From: Caldilineaceae bacterium
GTDB lineage: Bacteria > Chloroflexota > Anaerolineae > Caldilineales > Caldilineaceae
NCBI GenBank assembly: GCA_020845455.1
Contig: JADLFO010000102.1
Location: 24,209-88,208, forward strand
DNA: 64,000 bases
Reading direction: 5' to 3'
Part shown: positions 32,101-42,122 of the stretch, in pieces
How positions within the stretch are numbered: position 1 is the stretch's first letter
How the letters are laid out: every line of letters begins with the position of its first letter
Made by a program: the position numbers and the translations under genes
The notes under the pieces: generated by a model
What the model was told of the DNA's origin: nothing
The model's database searches: none
What the model saw: the letters and a program-made list of their open reading frames with translations, nothing else

Positions 32101-32660
32101 GCGAGTTGGCGAGCATGTGGCCGCGCATCTCCAGCGCCTTTCTCTCGATCCAAGCCAACCGGCTGGACGAGGCCGAACGGCGGCTGCGCCGCGTGGTCAC
32201 CTTCCTCGACGGGCGCAACGCCTTTCACAACTATCGCCAGAGCGCCAACATTGGGCTGGGGCTGGTCGCCCTGGCGCGCGGCCAATTGAGCCAGGCCCAA
32301 GAGCTACTAGAGATTGCCGGCGCAGACCCGGTCAACCTCTATCCCTACACCCATGTACGCGCCCTGCTGGGGCTGGCGCGCATCGGCCATCTGCGCGGCG
32401 ACGCCGCCGCCTGCGCGCAGCTGCTGCGCCGTGCCCTGCGCTTTGCCGGTCGGCGCAGCCTCTTGGAAGAGTATATTGAAACCGTGCTGGAGATCGTCCA
32501 TATTCAGCCACCCGGTGCGCCCACAGCGGAACTGATCCGCTCCGTGCTCAACTATGTGGAATCGATCGGGCTGGACGCCTCGATCACAGTGCTGCGCCAT
32601 GCCCTGGTCGAAAGCGACCGGCGCAGCATCTCTCTCAAACAGCCCCAGGACCGGCCCTAG
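29106..32660 (+). CDS. AfsR/SARP-type transcriptional regulator with BTAD domain, AAA ATPase and TPR region
   Basis: 1184 residues from ATG at 29106; ATG at 29145 (MLPKIRISTFGTLQVLRGDH) is an alternative that begins at the domain edge. An OmpR-like winged helix covers about 15-110 (LLKILLTERPRPVSSDRLIE, LRSAINALRNVLEP). The BTAD all-helical domain follows at about 120-265 (FEKELESARHAENPEQRYRH). A STAND/AAA_16 ATPase lies at about 335-600 with Walker A GEAGVGKT and Walker B LVLFVDDLHWAD. The C-terminal half is a long TPR-like sensor region. Such proteins activate secondary-metabolite or stress genes in Actinobacteria and are abundant in Chloroflexota. The target is not evident from neighbours. 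Confidence 0.88.
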   Translation: MGQSLDWQVWPNSMLPKIRISTFGTLQVLRGDHAVTESDWHTRQARQLLKILLTERPRPVSSDRLIEILWPNSTPEAAATTLRSAINALRNVLEPERPNRAPSRYIITQAPGYAFHLHPDIWLDVELFEKELESARHAENPEQRYRHLDSAAALYHDDYLISDPYADWVQNERERLQELYFNALLQVAELQAANGDFVAAIASCRQVLARDEVRENAYQALMRYQAESGDSAAALLTFERCRNVLSEELGADPSPMTQLLHQRILNGEIEPPIEPLGYPQRSLGIEPVGLGHSRGRAPGSDAFVPQRTLLPVVDNHFLEIFVGREAEVALLEDRLTRALHGQGDVVVLAGEAGVGKTRLAYPVLQQATAANATVLSVTCRPLEQQLPFAPLADLLGRYLHSLPEGALQTLPAASLTQLAQIIPSLQDRLPGLPQPSLEGVIGADENRQRLIDGVVGFLTALARLRPLVLFVDDLHWADYDTLAVLGRLIQRVGDVALLVMLAYRTDDLAENEDLSTLLHDLRRHQEHKLVQVERLRPHHVRDIVYLLLRPYQARAGVELADALFAATQGNALFVTEAVRDLLERQSAREAPRTGAGELGGGLQLPLRRNRRVQEVILERIQRLPAAAQELLQLAAVLGRDFSLDLLETIAPADPVESLQVLLERKFLVERPDGRIDFSHQIVRQVAYDSINALQRRRLHLRIAQALESQRQAEEQPREMAFHYSRAGRSAQQPFAYYSVLAGERLLRTLGFRQAVVHFDDALAVLETQPGSPPELIRRALLGRGLAFESLLDPDGVSDTYRRLQTWAAAQGDRTLVLTTHSRFTSMLTLLGRQRESNQLLAELVEALAQTEGSAVQSQVMADLLARRRLIYQEDRPELDATPGVIPGEAAGETWTLYTPPPPAVPDPVQDLLQVLEPVYAVLPLFDYGWTLLVQGQLGEATQCLNAVVDLASETAQPSFASTAYHQLAVTARILGDLEQSQALNDRSVAINREVAGTAGELASMWPRISSAFLSIQANRLDEAERRLRRVVTFLDGRNAFHNYRQSANIGLGLVALARGQLSQAQELLEIAGADPVNLYPYTHVRALLGLARIGHLRGDAAACAQLLRRALRFAGRRSLLEEYIETVLEIVHIQPPGAPTAELIRSVLNYVESIGLDASITVLRHALVESDRRSISLKQPQDRP

Positions 32661-32745
32661 GCTTTCTGCTTTCTCTTCCCGTTGCGCCCTTTGCGGTTCA
32701 CCTTCCGACAAACTCACCGCTTGCGTGAATCGACCCCAGACGCGC

Positions 32746-32777
32746 CCGGACGCTCGTCTGGATAGACGAGCGTCCGG
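32746..32777. terminator. 14-base perfect hairpin between convergent genes
   Basis: CCGGACGCTCGTCT and its exact complement around a GGAT loop. No T-run on either side, so it is a strong stem rather than a classical intrinsic terminator. It lies between the AfsR-like gene and the convergent LysM-PA14 gene. Confidence 0.5.
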
Positions 32778-32836
32778 CTTGCAGGTTCGCAACCAGGATG
32801 TCAAATCAGTGAGGCGGGCTACAAGATGGTCATAGC

Positions 32837-33967
32837 CTAGCGGCGGATGCCTTCCCAAGTCACGCTGATCTGCGCGTCCTCGGCCTCTTCGTAATACTCC
32901 ACCGCCAGCTTATGCGTGCCCTCGCGCAGAAAGATCTCCCCCTTGTATTCGATCGCGGGCTGAATCTTCCAGCCGTCGATGATCAGTTGGTCGTCTACAT
33001 AGACACGCACGCCGTCATCCGCCACGGCGGTGAAGCGATACCACCCGTCTTTGAAGTACTCCAGCTTTTCCCAACGGACGCTAAAACGGTCTTCGGGCAT
33101 CCCATCAAAGGGGCGACCTGTATACCAGTTAAAGCGGATCTCCTTGTCCTGCCGCTCTTCCACGAACTCGCTGAAATACTTGTCCTTGAAATAGGAGCCT
33201 TTCCAGAACTCGTCGCTTCCCATCGGACGCTTAGGGCCGCCGTCCTTGTCCTGCCCATGCTCCCGGTCACGGTCCATATCGCGATCCATATCACGCGGCC
33301 GCTCTGGTCCGTCCATCGGGCGCTGTGGGCCGTCCATCGGCTGCTCTGGCTGCTCCATCATGGGTCGCTGCGGCCCCATCGGCTCTTCCATGGGCTGCTG
33401 CGGCTGTTCCATCACAGGCTTCTGCGGCTGCGGCATGGGCTGCACGGGTTGCACCGGCTGCGCTGGGCGCTGCGGTTCCATCGCAGGCTGCCCCTGGCCG
33501 GGGATGCACAGTTGTTGGCCTACATAGACCTCGTTGAGGTCATAAATGCCGTTGGCGCGCGCCAGCGTGTACTCGTCCAACCCATACGCCCAGGCGATGC
33601 CGGAGAGCGTTTCGCCGCGGCGCACCACATAACGCTCGGCGCACTGCGGACCGCCTGTGCCGGGGCCGTCCATCGGCATCCCCGTTTCAGCTTCGGGGAT
33701 GATCAACTCTTGGCCCACGACGATTTTGTTGGGGTTGCGCAGATTGTTGGCCTGCATCAGCGCCTCGACGGTCACCCCATAGCGCATGGCGATGGCCGAC
33801 AGCATGTCGCCGGGGCGCACGGTGTAGACACGCACCCATTTTTCGCTGCCCGGCATCGCCTGTGCGGGGGAGGCCAGCGCGGCAGTAGGCAGCAGCAGAC
33901 CCAGCAGCAGCCCCATCATCAACGCCCCACGCGCCGCCCAGCGTATGGCGGAACGGGATTTGCCCAT
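32837..33967 (-). CDS. Secreted LysM-LysM-PA14 protein
   Basis: 376 residues from ATG at 33967 with a perfect AAGGAG ribosome site. Signal peptide GALMMGLLLGLLLPTAALAS. LysM 1 is near 45-90 (VYTVRPGDMLSAIAMRYGVT ... VVGQELIIP) and LysM 2 near 108-153 (YVVRRGETLSGIAWAYGLDE ... YVGQQLCIP). A linker of Pro/Gln/Met repeats (QPVQPVQPMPQPQ, MEQPQQPMEEP, PERPRDMDRDMDRD) precedes a PA14-type carbohydrate-binding domain at about 245-376 (FSVRWEKLEYFKDGWYRFTA, DDGVRVYVDDQLIIDGW). LysM anchors it to peptidoglycan or other GlcNAc polymer and PA14 likely binds a glycan. The reading frame remains open upstream through a tandem repeat, but the signal peptide and ribosome site fix this start. Confidence 0.85.
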   Translation of the reverse strand: MGKSRSAIRWAARGALMMGLLLGLLLPTAALASPAQAMPGSEKWVRVYTVRPGDMLSAIAMRYGVTVEALMQANNLRNPNKIVVGQELIIPEAETGMPMDGPGTGGPQCAERYVVRRGETLSGIAWAYGLDEYTLARANGIYDLNEVYVGQQLCIPGQGQPAMEPQRPAQPVQPVQPMPQPQKPVMEQPQQPMEEPMGPQRPMMEQPEQPMDGPQRPMDGPERPRDMDRDMDRDREHGQDKDGGPKRPMGSDEFWKGSYFKDKYFSEFVEERQDKEIRFNWYTGRPFDGMPEDRFSVRWEKLEYFKDGWYRFTAVADDGVRVYVDDQLIIDGWKIQPAIEYKGEIFLREGTHKLAVEYYEEAEDAQISVTWEGIRR

Positions 33968-33973
33968 ATCGTA

Positions 33974-34018
33974 CTCCTTTGCTTGCATGACCTCTGCTTG
34001 CACGACCTCTGCTTGCAT
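33974..34018 (-). repeat. 15-base tandem repeat, three copies, in the leader of the LysM-PA14 gene
   Basis: On the minus strand: ATGCAAGCAGAGGTC, GTGCAAGCAGAGGTC, ATGCAAGCAAAGGAG, then TACGAT and the start ATG. Each copy carries a start codon and a ribosome-site-like AGAGG or AAGGAG; the last supplies the working site. All are in frame with the gene. Confidence 0.9.
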
Positions 34019-34193
34019 AATCTCTGCCGGCCAACCTCTTACCAGCGGCCAGGGCCGCATCGAGCCTGCCCCTTGCTGCGCCAGTTTATTACAAAGACAG
34101 CTTACTATTAAGAAAGGACGCACGAACGGCCAAAAAGGTATGCCCGGCTTTGCACAGCCCGCCCCCAAGTCCAGCCGCCCAGATTTCAGCTGC

Positions 34194-35600
34194 CTATATC
34201 TCAAACGTGTTGCCGCGTTCGGGCATCACCACGCGACGAAAACCCGCGCTCTGCAGCTTGCCGGAGAAGACGCTCATCGGCGTCGGCTCACCATGCACCA
34301 GGTAGATCGTCTGCAGCCGCTCGCGATCCAGCCCATCTACCCATTCCAACAGCTCACGCTGATCGGCGTGCGCGCTGTACCCTTCAATCGACGTGACCTG
34401 GGCACGCACATCGTATTCTTCGCCAAAGATACGCACGCGGCGCGCGCCGTCTTTCAGCTTGCGCCCCAAGGTGTCCTGCGCCATGAAAGTGACGAGCACG
34501 ATCGTATTCTGCGGATACTCGATGTTGTTCTTCAGATGGTGCAGGATGCGCCCACTCTCGGCCATGCCGCTGGCGCTGATGATCACCGCCGGGCCGGGCA
34601 TGGCGTTGAGCTGCTTACTGCGCCGCACCTCGCGCACATATTCCACATGGGCATAGTCAAAGGGGCTTTTGCGCTTGTCCTCCAACAAAAACTCGCGCAC
34701 ATCCTCACGCCAGGCTTCCGGGTGCATCCGAAAGACGTCGGTAGCGTTCACTGCCAGCGGGCTGTCCACATAGACCGGCAGGTCGGGAATATCGCCGTCG
34801 GCGTCCAGTTGATTGAGCGCGTAGACGATCTCTTGCGTGCGCCCCACGGCAAAGGCAGGGATGATCACCTTGCCCGAACGCCGCGACGTTTCGTTGATCA
34901 CATTGCGCAGCGCGCGCCGCGCCCGCGCGCGGTCTTCATGCAGCTTGTCGCCATAGGTCGATTCCATGATCACAATATCCGCCTCATGGAACCGCTCCGG
35001 GTCGTTCAAGAGCGCGCTGTTGTCGCGGCCGATATCGCCGCTGAAGGCCAGCCGCCACCGCTTGCCGCTGCTGTGTTCGTCGATCTCCAACAGGATATGC
35101 GCCGCGCCCAGAATGTGACCGGCGTTATAAAAGGTGAGCGTCACCCCATCGGCGATGAGGATGGGCCGATGCAGCCCCACGCCGATAAACTGGCCCAAAC
35201 TGGCTTCGGCATCGGCGCGTGTATACAGCGGTTCGAGCGGCGGCTGTCGATCTTCAGCGCGCTTGCGGTTGACATACTCGATGTCCATCTCTTGAATATG
35301 GCCGCTGTCCATGAGCATATAGGCGCTCAGGTTGCGCGTGGCCGCCGTACACCAGATATTGCCCGTATATCTCTGTTTGACCAAGTTGGGCAGGTTGCCC
35401 GAATGGTCAATGTGGGCATGGCTCAACACCACGGCATGGATCGAGGAGGGTTCAAAGGGAAAGTGCAGGTTGCGCGCATAGGTCTCCTCACGGCGGCCTT
35501 GGAACATCCCGCATTCGAGCAGGATGCGTTGGCCGTTCACTTCGACCAGATGCATTGAGCCGGTCACTTCCTGCGCCGCGCCATAGAATGTAAGTCGCAT
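34194..35600 (-). CDS. Metallo-beta-lactamase fold / beta-CASP RNA-processing type nuclease
   Basis: 468 residues from ATG at 35600 behind a perfect GGAGG. Motif HAHIDHSG is the first zinc site, with further MBL ligands downstream ([21 protein letters not shown]). The beta-CASP region follows with [13 protein letters not shown] and [20 protein letters not shown], and the end is [20 protein letters not shown] with the final His ligand and YLVHGEP. This is the architecture of CPSF-73/RNase J-like nucleases of the YSH1 group found across bacteria. It probably cleaves RNA; the target is unknown. Its last codons overlap only non-coding leader of the LysM-PA14 gene. Confidence 0.9.
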   Translation of the reverse strand: MRLTFYGAAQEVTGSMHLVEVNGQRILLECGMFQGRREETYARNLHFPFEPSSIHAVVLSHAHIDHSGNLPNLVKQRYTGNIWCTAATRNLSAYMLMDSGHIQEMDIEYVNRKRAEDRQPPLEPLYTRADAEASLGQFIGVGLHRPILIADGVTLTFYNAGHILGAAHILLEIDEHSSGKRWRLAFSGDIGRDNSALLNDPERFHEADIVIMESTYGDKLHEDRARARRALRNVINETSRRSGKVIIPAFAVGRTQEIVYALNQLDADGDIPDLPVYVDSPLAVNATDVFRMHPEAWREDVREFLLEDKRKSPFDYAHVEYVREVRRSKQLNAMPGPAVIISASGMAESGRILHHLKNNIEYPQNTIVLVTFMAQDTLGRKLKDGARRVRIFGEEYDVRAQVTSIEGYSAHADQRELLEWVDGLDRERLQTIYLVHGEPTPMSVFSGKLQSAGFRRVVMPERGNTFEI

Positions 35601-35729
35601 GAACTACCTCCAGTGAAATACACCCGGTCTGCCTCTTATCCGCCGGGGCGGAATAGCCCTCTGGTCTGGGGCGCACAGCCGCCCCATTGTAGGAGATTTC
35701 GCCAAAACGCTCAACCCACCCCGCGGCAC

Positions 35730-35758
35730 ATGACAGCCGCGCCGTTCTAGGGTACACT
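35730..35758 (+). promoter_or_regulatory. Promoter of adenine deaminase
   Basis: ATGACA, 17-base spacer, TACACT, 92 bases before the ade start. The 249-base divergent gap otherwise shows nothing distinct. Confidence 0.55.
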
Positions 35759-35849
35759 TGAACGAATTGTGTCGGCCCAAACACGCGGCACATCACGAAC
35801 TAATACGGATAGAGCAACCCAACAAAGCGACCGTATAAAGCGATTCGCT

Positions 35850-37562
35850 ATGACCCTGCCTGACCTCCTTGCCATTGCCCGCGGCGACCGGCCCGCCGAT
35901 CTCATCCTCCACAACGGGCGCATCGTCAATGTCTTCTCCGGCGAGATCGAACAAGCCGACATTGCGCTGGCCGGCGACCGCATCGCCGGTATTGGGCCAG
36001 GCTACCGCGCCGCGACCACGCTCGACCTGGCCGGCGCCTATGTAGTCCCCGGTCTGATCGATGCCCACGTCCATATCGAAAGCAGCCTCTGCACCCCGCC
36101 CCACTTTGCGGCAGGCGTGCTGCCGCGCGGCGTCACCTGCGTGGTCGCCGACCCGCATGAGATCGCCAACGTGGCCGGCAAGGCGGGTATACTCTACATG
36201 TTCCAAGCCGGCCGCGGGCTGCCGCTGACCGTGGTGCTGATGGCCTCCTCCTGTGTCCCGGCCACCCAGATGGAATCTAGCGGCGCGGCCCTGGATGCCG
36301 ACGACCTGGCCGATCTGCTGGATGAAGGGGTCGTCCATGGGCTGGCCGAAGTCATGAACTACCCCAGCGTCGTGGCCGGTGATGCCGCCGTGTTATCCAA
36401 ACTGGCCGCCTTTCGCCGCCGGCCCATCGACGGCCACGCGCCTCAACTGCTGGGACAGACGCTCAACGCCTATGTGGCGGCGGGCATCGGCAGCGAACAT
36501 GAATGCACCAGCGTGGCCGAGGCCGCCGAAAAGCTGGCGCGCGGCATGATGATCCTGATCCGCGAGGCATCCAACGCGCGCAACCTGCACACCTTGCTGC
36601 CGCTCATCACCCCCCGCAACGCGCGGCGCATCTGCTTCTGTACCGACGACCGCACCCCGGTGGACCTACAAGCGCAGGGCAGCATCGACTATATGCTGCG
36701 CCAAGCCATCGCCTATGGCATCTCGCCCATCGACGCCATCCGCATGGCGACGCTCAACAGCGCCGAATGGTTTGGCCTGCATGACCGAGGCGGTATCGCC
36801 CCTGGACGCATGGCCGACCTGCTGGTGGTGGACGACCTGCACGACTTCCGCCCGCGACAGGTCTTTGCACGCGGGCGATTGGTCGCTCAAGACGGACAGC
36901 TTGTCGCCCCGCTGGAGATACCCAATGTCACCGGCGACGCCGTACACGGCTCGATCAAGGTCGATTGGCCGGCGGTCGACTGGCGCATCCCGGCGCGCGG
37001 CACGCAGGTGCGCGCCATCGGCGCGCAGGATGGGCAGTTGGTCACCGATCACCGCATCGTAGCGGCGTGCGTACAAGACGGCATCGCCCTGGCCGACCCC
37101 ACGCGCGACCTGCTCAAGATCGCGGTGATCGAGCGGCATCATGGCCGCGGCTCGGTGGGGCTGGGTTTTATCCAAGGCTTTGGGCTGCGCCGCGGGGCCA
37201 TTGCCGGAACGGTCGCCCATGACCATCACAACCTGATCGTGATTGGGGCCGGCGACGACGCCATGCAGACGGCTGCCCGCGCTGTCGCTGAGATGGACGG
37301 CGGGCTGGCCGTGGTCGACGGCGAGCAAGTCACGGCGCGCCTGGCGCTGCCTGTCGCCGGGTTGATGAGCGACGCCCCCTTTGCCGAGGTCGCCGCCGGC
37401 TATGCGCGGCTGCTGGCCGCGGCCAGGGCTTTGGGCTGCCCGCTGCACGACCCTTTTATGGCGATGAGCTTTATGGGGCTGGAGGTGATCCCCCAACTCA
37501 AACTCACCGACCAAGGGCTGGTGGACGTAGAGAAGTTCGATTTCGTCGATCTATTTGTATAA
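35850..37562 (+). CDS. ade: Adenine deaminase
   Basis: 570 residues from ATG at 35850. Converts adenine to hypoxanthine in purine salvage. Amidohydrolase fold with the metal motif DAHVHIESS, then GVTCVVADPHEIANVAGKAG, GHAPQLLGQTLNAYVAAGIG, FCTDDRTPVDLQAQGSIDYM, and the C-terminal Ade-specific region GSVGLGFIQGFGLRRGAIAG and VAHDHHNLIVIGAGDDAM. Length is typical for bacterial Ade. An upstream in-frame extension to 35769 exists but is not conserved-looking. Transcribed away from the beta-CASP gene. Confidence 0.95.
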   Translation: MTLPDLLAIARGDRPADLILHNGRIVNVFSGEIEQADIALAGDRIAGIGPGYRAATTLDLAGAYVVPGLIDAHVHIESSLCTPPHFAAGVLPRGVTCVVADPHEIANVAGKAGILYMFQAGRGLPLTVVLMASSCVPATQMESSGAALDADDLADLLDEGVVHGLAEVMNYPSVVAGDAAVLSKLAAFRRRPIDGHAPQLLGQTLNAYVAAGIGSEHECTSVAEAAEKLARGMMILIREASNARNLHTLLPLITPRNARRICFCTDDRTPVDLQAQGSIDYMLRQAIAYGISPIDAIRMATLNSAEWFGLHDRGGIAPGRMADLLVVDDLHDFRPRQVFARGRLVAQDGQLVAPLEIPNVTGDAVHGSIKVDWPAVDWRIPARGTQVRAIGAQDGQLVTDHRIVAACVQDGIALADPTRDLLKIAVIERHHGRGSVGLGFIQGFGLRRGAIAGTVAHDHHNLIVIGAGDDAMQTAARAVAEMDGGLAVVDGEQVTARLALPVAGLMSDAPFAEVAAGYARLLAAARALGCPLHDPFMAMSFMGLEVIPQLKLTDQGLVDVEKFDFVDLFV

Positions 37563-37605
37563 AACGCAAACGGTATAAAGCCGCTGCTTAAAAAGGACCT
37601 ACGCC

Positions 37606-38802
37606 ATGTTTGAACAATTCACCCCTGCGCCGCCCGATGCCATCCTGGGGCTGACCGAGGCCTTTAAGAAAGACCCAAACCCGCGCAAGATCAATCTCGG
37701 CGTGGGCGTTTATAAGGACGAGGCCGGCAATACCCCCGTGCTGCGTACGGTGCGCAAGGCCGAAGAACGCATCTTGCAGACCGAAAAGACCAAGACCTAT
37801 CTGCCCATCGAAGGCTCCCCCGTCTACGCCGCCGCCACCCAAGCGCTGCTCTTCGGCGCGGAGCATGAGGTCGTGCAGAGCAAGCGTGCGGCCACCGCCC
37901 AGGCCCCCGGCGGCACAGGCGCGCTGCGCGTCGCCGCCGACCTGATCCACAAACTCATGCCGGGGGCGCGCGTCTGGCTCAGCGACCCCACCTGGCCCAA
38001 TCACCCCGGCATCTTCCAGGCCGCGGGGCTGCAGATCAAGACCTATCCCTATTTCGACGCCGCCGGCAACGGCGTGGCCTTCGACGCCATGCTGGCCGCA
38101 CTGCGCGCGATCCCGTCCGGCGATGCCGTGCTGCTGCATGTCTGCTGCCACAACCCCACCGGCGTCGACCTGACACGCGAGCAGTGGCGCGCCGTGGCCG
38201 ATGCCGTCGCCGAACGGGCGCTGCTCCCTATCCTCGACTTTGCCTATCAGGGCTTCGCCAACGGGCTGGCCGAAGATGCTACAGGGCTGCTCGAACTGGC
38301 GCGACCCGGCGCGGAACTGCTGGTCGCCAACTCCTATTCCAAGAATTTCGGGCTGTATGCCGAGCGCGTCGGCGCGCTGACCGTCATCGCCAAAGACGCG
38401 CAGAGCGCAGACACCATGCTCAGCCACGTCAAACAGGCGATCCGCGCCAACTTCTCCAACCCGCCGGTACACGGCAGCGCCATCGTCAGCACGATCTTGA
38501 ATGACCCGGCGCTGCGTCGCGAATGGGAAGATGAAGTGGCGGAGATGCGCGACCGCATCAACGCCATGCGCCATCTCTTTGTCGAAACGCTCAACGAAAA
38601 GGGCGTGCAGCGCGACTTCAGCTTTATCGCCCGCCAGCGCGGCATGTTCTCCTTCTCCGGGCTGACGCCGGAGCAGGTCAAGGCGCTGCGCGACCGCTAT
38701 GCCATCTACATCGTCGGCTCCGGGCGCATCAGCGTGGCGGGCATGACCGCAGACAGCATGGACTATCTCTGCTCTGCCATCGCCGACGTACTGGGCAACT
38801 AG
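37606..38802 (+). CDS. Aspartate/aromatic aminotransferase, subgroup I-alpha (AspC/TyrB type)
   Basis: 398 residues. Class I PLP enzyme. INLGVGVYKDEAGNTPVLRT and TYLPIEGSPVYAAATQAL near the start, VWLSDPTWPNHPGIF and HVCCHNPTGVDLTREQW in the middle, and the PLP lysine in LLVANSYSKNFGLYAERVGA identify the AspC/TyrB subgroup. It would exchange aspartate or aromatic amino acids with 2-oxoglutarate. Preceded by an AAAGGAC ribosome site. It is followed after 32 bases by a second, only distantly related aminotransferase. Confidence 0.92.
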   Translation: MFEQFTPAPPDAILGLTEAFKKDPNPRKINLGVGVYKDEAGNTPVLRTVRKAEERILQTEKTKTYLPIEGSPVYAAATQALLFGAEHEVVQSKRAATAQAPGGTGALRVAADLIHKLMPGARVWLSDPTWPNHPGIFQAAGLQIKTYPYFDAAGNGVAFDAMLAALRAIPSGDAVLLHVCCHNPTGVDLTREQWRAVADAVAERALLPILDFAYQGFANGLAEDATGLLELARPGAELLVANSYSKNFGLYAERVGALTVIAKDAQSADTMLSHVKQAIRANFSNPPVHGSAIVSTILNDPALRREWEDEVAEMRDRINAMRHLFVETLNEKGVQRDFSFIARQRGMFSFSGLTPEQVKALRDRYAIYIVGSGRISVAGMTADSMDYLCSAIADVLGN

Positions 38803-38834
38803 GGTTGACAACGAGGAACTAGGGGACCTGACGC

Positions 38835-40007
<1,173 letters not shown>

Positions 40008-40018
40008 CAAGGCATCGT

Positions 40019-40801
40019 ATGGAATGGTATCTCTATCCGCTGGCGATCCTGGCGGGGATTGTGGCCGGGGTGATCAACACGCTGGCGGGCAGCGGCTCGT
40101 TGGTAACGCTGCCCATGCTGGTCTTTTTGGGCCTGCCTTCGAATGTGGCGAATGCCACCAACCGCGTGGGCGTGGTGCTGCAAAACATCGTCGGCATTAC
40201 CACATTTCAACGCAGCGGCAGACTTAACCTAAGTAACAGCGCCTGGCTCGTGCTGGCTACCCTGCCGGGCGCTGTGGCCGGGGCCTGGCTGGCCTCCAGC
40301 TTGGGCAAGGCCGAGATGGACCTGATCATCGGCGTGATCATGGTGGTGATGTTCTTTGTCATCCTCTTTGAGCCGGAGAAGTGGCTGCGCCAACACTCGG
40401 CGGTACAGGAGGGGCGGCCCAGCATCTGGATTCTGCTGCTCTTTGTCGGCATCGGCTTCTATGGCGCGTTTATCCAGGCCAGCGTGGGCATCCTGATCTT
40501 GGCGGCGATGGTGCTGGGCATGAACTACAGCCTGAATCATGCCAACGCCATCAAGCTGATGATCGTCCTGGTGGTGACGGCGGTGGCGCTGGTGATCTTT
40601 ATCAACCAGGGGCTGATCCATTGGGGCTTTGGGCTGCTGATGGCCGTGGGACAGAGCATCGGCGCATGGGGCGCGGCGCGCTTCGCCACCAGCGCCCCCA
40701 ATGCCAACGTCTGGACCCGCCGCCTGCTGATCGTCGTGGTCGTGATCTCGATCTTCCAGTTCTTCGGCCTGCTCGACCGCATCCTGGCGCTGTTTGGATA
40801 A
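40019..40801 (+). CDS. TSUP (TauE/SafE) family membrane permease
   Basis: 260 residues, about eight membrane helices. Family features: LAGIVAGVINTLAGSGSLVT near the N-terminus, NATNRVGVVLQNIVG, and the second repeat GFYGAFIQASVGILILAAMV. Members move sulfite, sulfonates or other small organic anions; the substrate here is unknown. Pairing with two aminotransferases may mean an amino-acid-derived anion, but this is only contextual. Confidence 0.85.
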   Translation: MEWYLYPLAILAGIVAGVINTLAGSGSLVTLPMLVFLGLPSNVANATNRVGVVLQNIVGITTFQRSGRLNLSNSAWLVLATLPGAVAGAWLASSLGKAEMDLIIGVIMVVMFFVILFEPEKWLRQHSAVQEGRPSIWILLLFVGIGFYGAFIQASVGILILAAMVLGMNYSLNHANAIKLMIVLVVTAVALVIFINQGLIHWGFGLLMAVGQSIGAWGAARFATSAPNANVWTRRLLIVVVVISIFQFFGLLDRILALFG

Positions 40802-40807
40802 GAAATC

Positions 40808-40825
40808 AACCGCAAAGGTCGCAAA
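40808..40825 (+). repeat. ACCGCAAAG-type intergenic repeat
   Basis: ACCGCAAAGGTCGCAAAG, seven bases after the TSUP stop. Related sequences, all at gene 3' ends, occur at 32684-32702 (reverse orientation) and 41016-41045. Looks like a dispersed family of degenerate short repeats. The 249-base gap 40802-41050 otherwise shows no gene. Confidence 0.5.
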
Positions 40826-41015
40826 GTCCAGAGCAGAAAAGGGGGGAGAAAGGCCACAGCGCCTTATCTCTCCCCTTAGAGTGTAAAGAACCGTAGAGGC
40901 GGTTTCGGCGTCACTTATGGCGCGCACGCTCTGCTGCCGGCCGGCGGCACTATACCGCCGCTACGAAGAACCGCCGTTTTGCTACGCCTCTTCTTTACCT
41001 TTCTTCCTCTGCTCT

Positions 41016-41045
41016 TTGCGGTGAAATTCTTTGCGGTGAAATTCT
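41016..41045. repeat. 15-base perfect tandem duplication carrying the same repeat core
   Basis: TTGCGGTGAAATTCT twice in a row, reverse complement containing ACCGCAA. It lies at the 3' end of the DUF4349 gene, six bases from its stop. Confidence 0.85.
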
Positions 41046-41050
41046 CTTCC

Positions 41051-41956
41051 TTATGTCGTGACCGGCGTCGCGGGTTTGCGGTTGCGGCGGATGAGCCAAC
41101 GCACGACAAAGTAGAACACTACCAGCGGAATCGCCGCCAAGATCAACAGCGGCAACAAGAAAACGACCACCCAGATCGCCACATTTCCCAGCCACTGCAC
41201 CGCGCCGACCAAGGCACGCAGCGCCTCACGCATCACCACCAGAGGCCGCCACCCTTCCTCCACCACCGGCAGGGTCGCGCTGTCCGGGCGCAGCGTCACC
41301 TCGATGGTCGAGAGCGAGATCAGGTTGTCGAGCATGTTCTTCTGGCCGCGCAACTGCTCGATCTGCCCGCGCACCTCGGTCAGCGTGCGATAGACCGCCA
41401 TAATATCCTCGGCGGTGGCATTGGGCCGGGCGCGCACCTCGGCCAGCATCTCGCGCAGTTCCGCTTCAGTCGCCTCCAGGTTACGCAATTGCGCGTCGAT
41501 GTCGCTGTACTGGTCGGTCACATCCTCGCGGTCCATCGTGCGGCTGGGCACATCGACCGCCAATTTCTCCAGCGCGGCCAAGGTCTCGTCCAGCCGATCC
41601 GCGGGCACGCGCAAGGTCAGATTGCCCTGCAAGCGCTGCGCCGCGTCATAGCTGCTCTTATAAAGATTCGAGGCCGAAACATAGCCGCCGACCTCGTCCA
41701 TCAGCGCGTTAATCGCCTCCACGGCAGTGCTTGGGTCGCTCACGGTCAGGTCGATATTGGCGCGCGCGATCATCTTGCGGTCTGCCGACACCGCGCCGGT
41801 GTCGGCACTCTGGGCAACTGCGTCACCGGGCGCGACGTCGAATGACGGCTCACTGGCGGGCGACGCCGCCTCGCGGCTCATGGGCGAAGCGCACGCCGCC
41901 AACAGCCACAGCGCGACGCCGGCTACCAGGGTCCAGCGCCAACGGTTTTGACTCAT
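41051..41956 (-). CDS. DUF4349 domain lipoprotein
   Basis: 301 residues from ATG at 41956 (MSQNRWRWTLVAGVALWLLA) with GAAGG upstream. Lipobox LLAACAS gives a lipidated Cys. DUF4349 signature: KMIARANIDLTVSDPSTAVE, GGYVSASNLYKSS, LTLRVPADRLDETLAALEKL, a coiled coil (IDAQLRNLEATEAELREMLA) and LISLSTIEVTLRPD. A C-terminal membrane helix (VVVFLLPLLILAAIPLVVFY FVVRWL) and basic tail follow. The family resembles the periplasmic part of some anti-sigma factors and is of unknown function. Single gene, divergent from the MFS transporter. Confidence 0.88.
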   Translation of the reverse strand: MSQNRWRWTLVAGVALWLLAACASPMSREAASPASEPSFDVAPGDAVAQSADTGAVSADRKMIARANIDLTVSDPSTAVEAINALMDEVGGYVSASNLYKSSYDAAQRLQGNLTLRVPADRLDETLAALEKLAVDVPSRTMDREDVTDQYSDIDAQLRNLEATEAELREMLAEVRARPNATAEDIMAVYRTLTEVRGQIEQLRGQKNMLDNLISLSTIEVTLRPDSATLPVVEEGWRPLVVMREALRALVGAVQWLGNVAIWVVVFLLPLLILAAIPLVVFYFVVRWLIRRNRKPATPVTT

Positions 41957-42084
41957 CCTTCCTTCTCCTTGTATCATTTGACTCTGTTTTGGCCGGCTCT
42001 TTTGAAATTCCTGCTACTCAGTATACGGAAACGCGGCCCAAAAAGCTCCCGCTTTTGCTGAGTCTTTTTAGCCAGTTTTGGAGA

Positions 42085-42114
42085 TTGCCGCTCCGGCAAG
42101 CGGCGTGCTACAAT
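42085..42114 (+). promoter_or_regulatory. Promoter of the MFS gene, near-leaderless
   Basis: TTGCCG, 18-base spacer, TACAAT ending eight bases before the ATG at 42123. The transcript would start one or two bases from the start codon, and no ribosome site is seen. Confidence 0.55.
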
Positions 42115-42122
42115 TGCCCGCT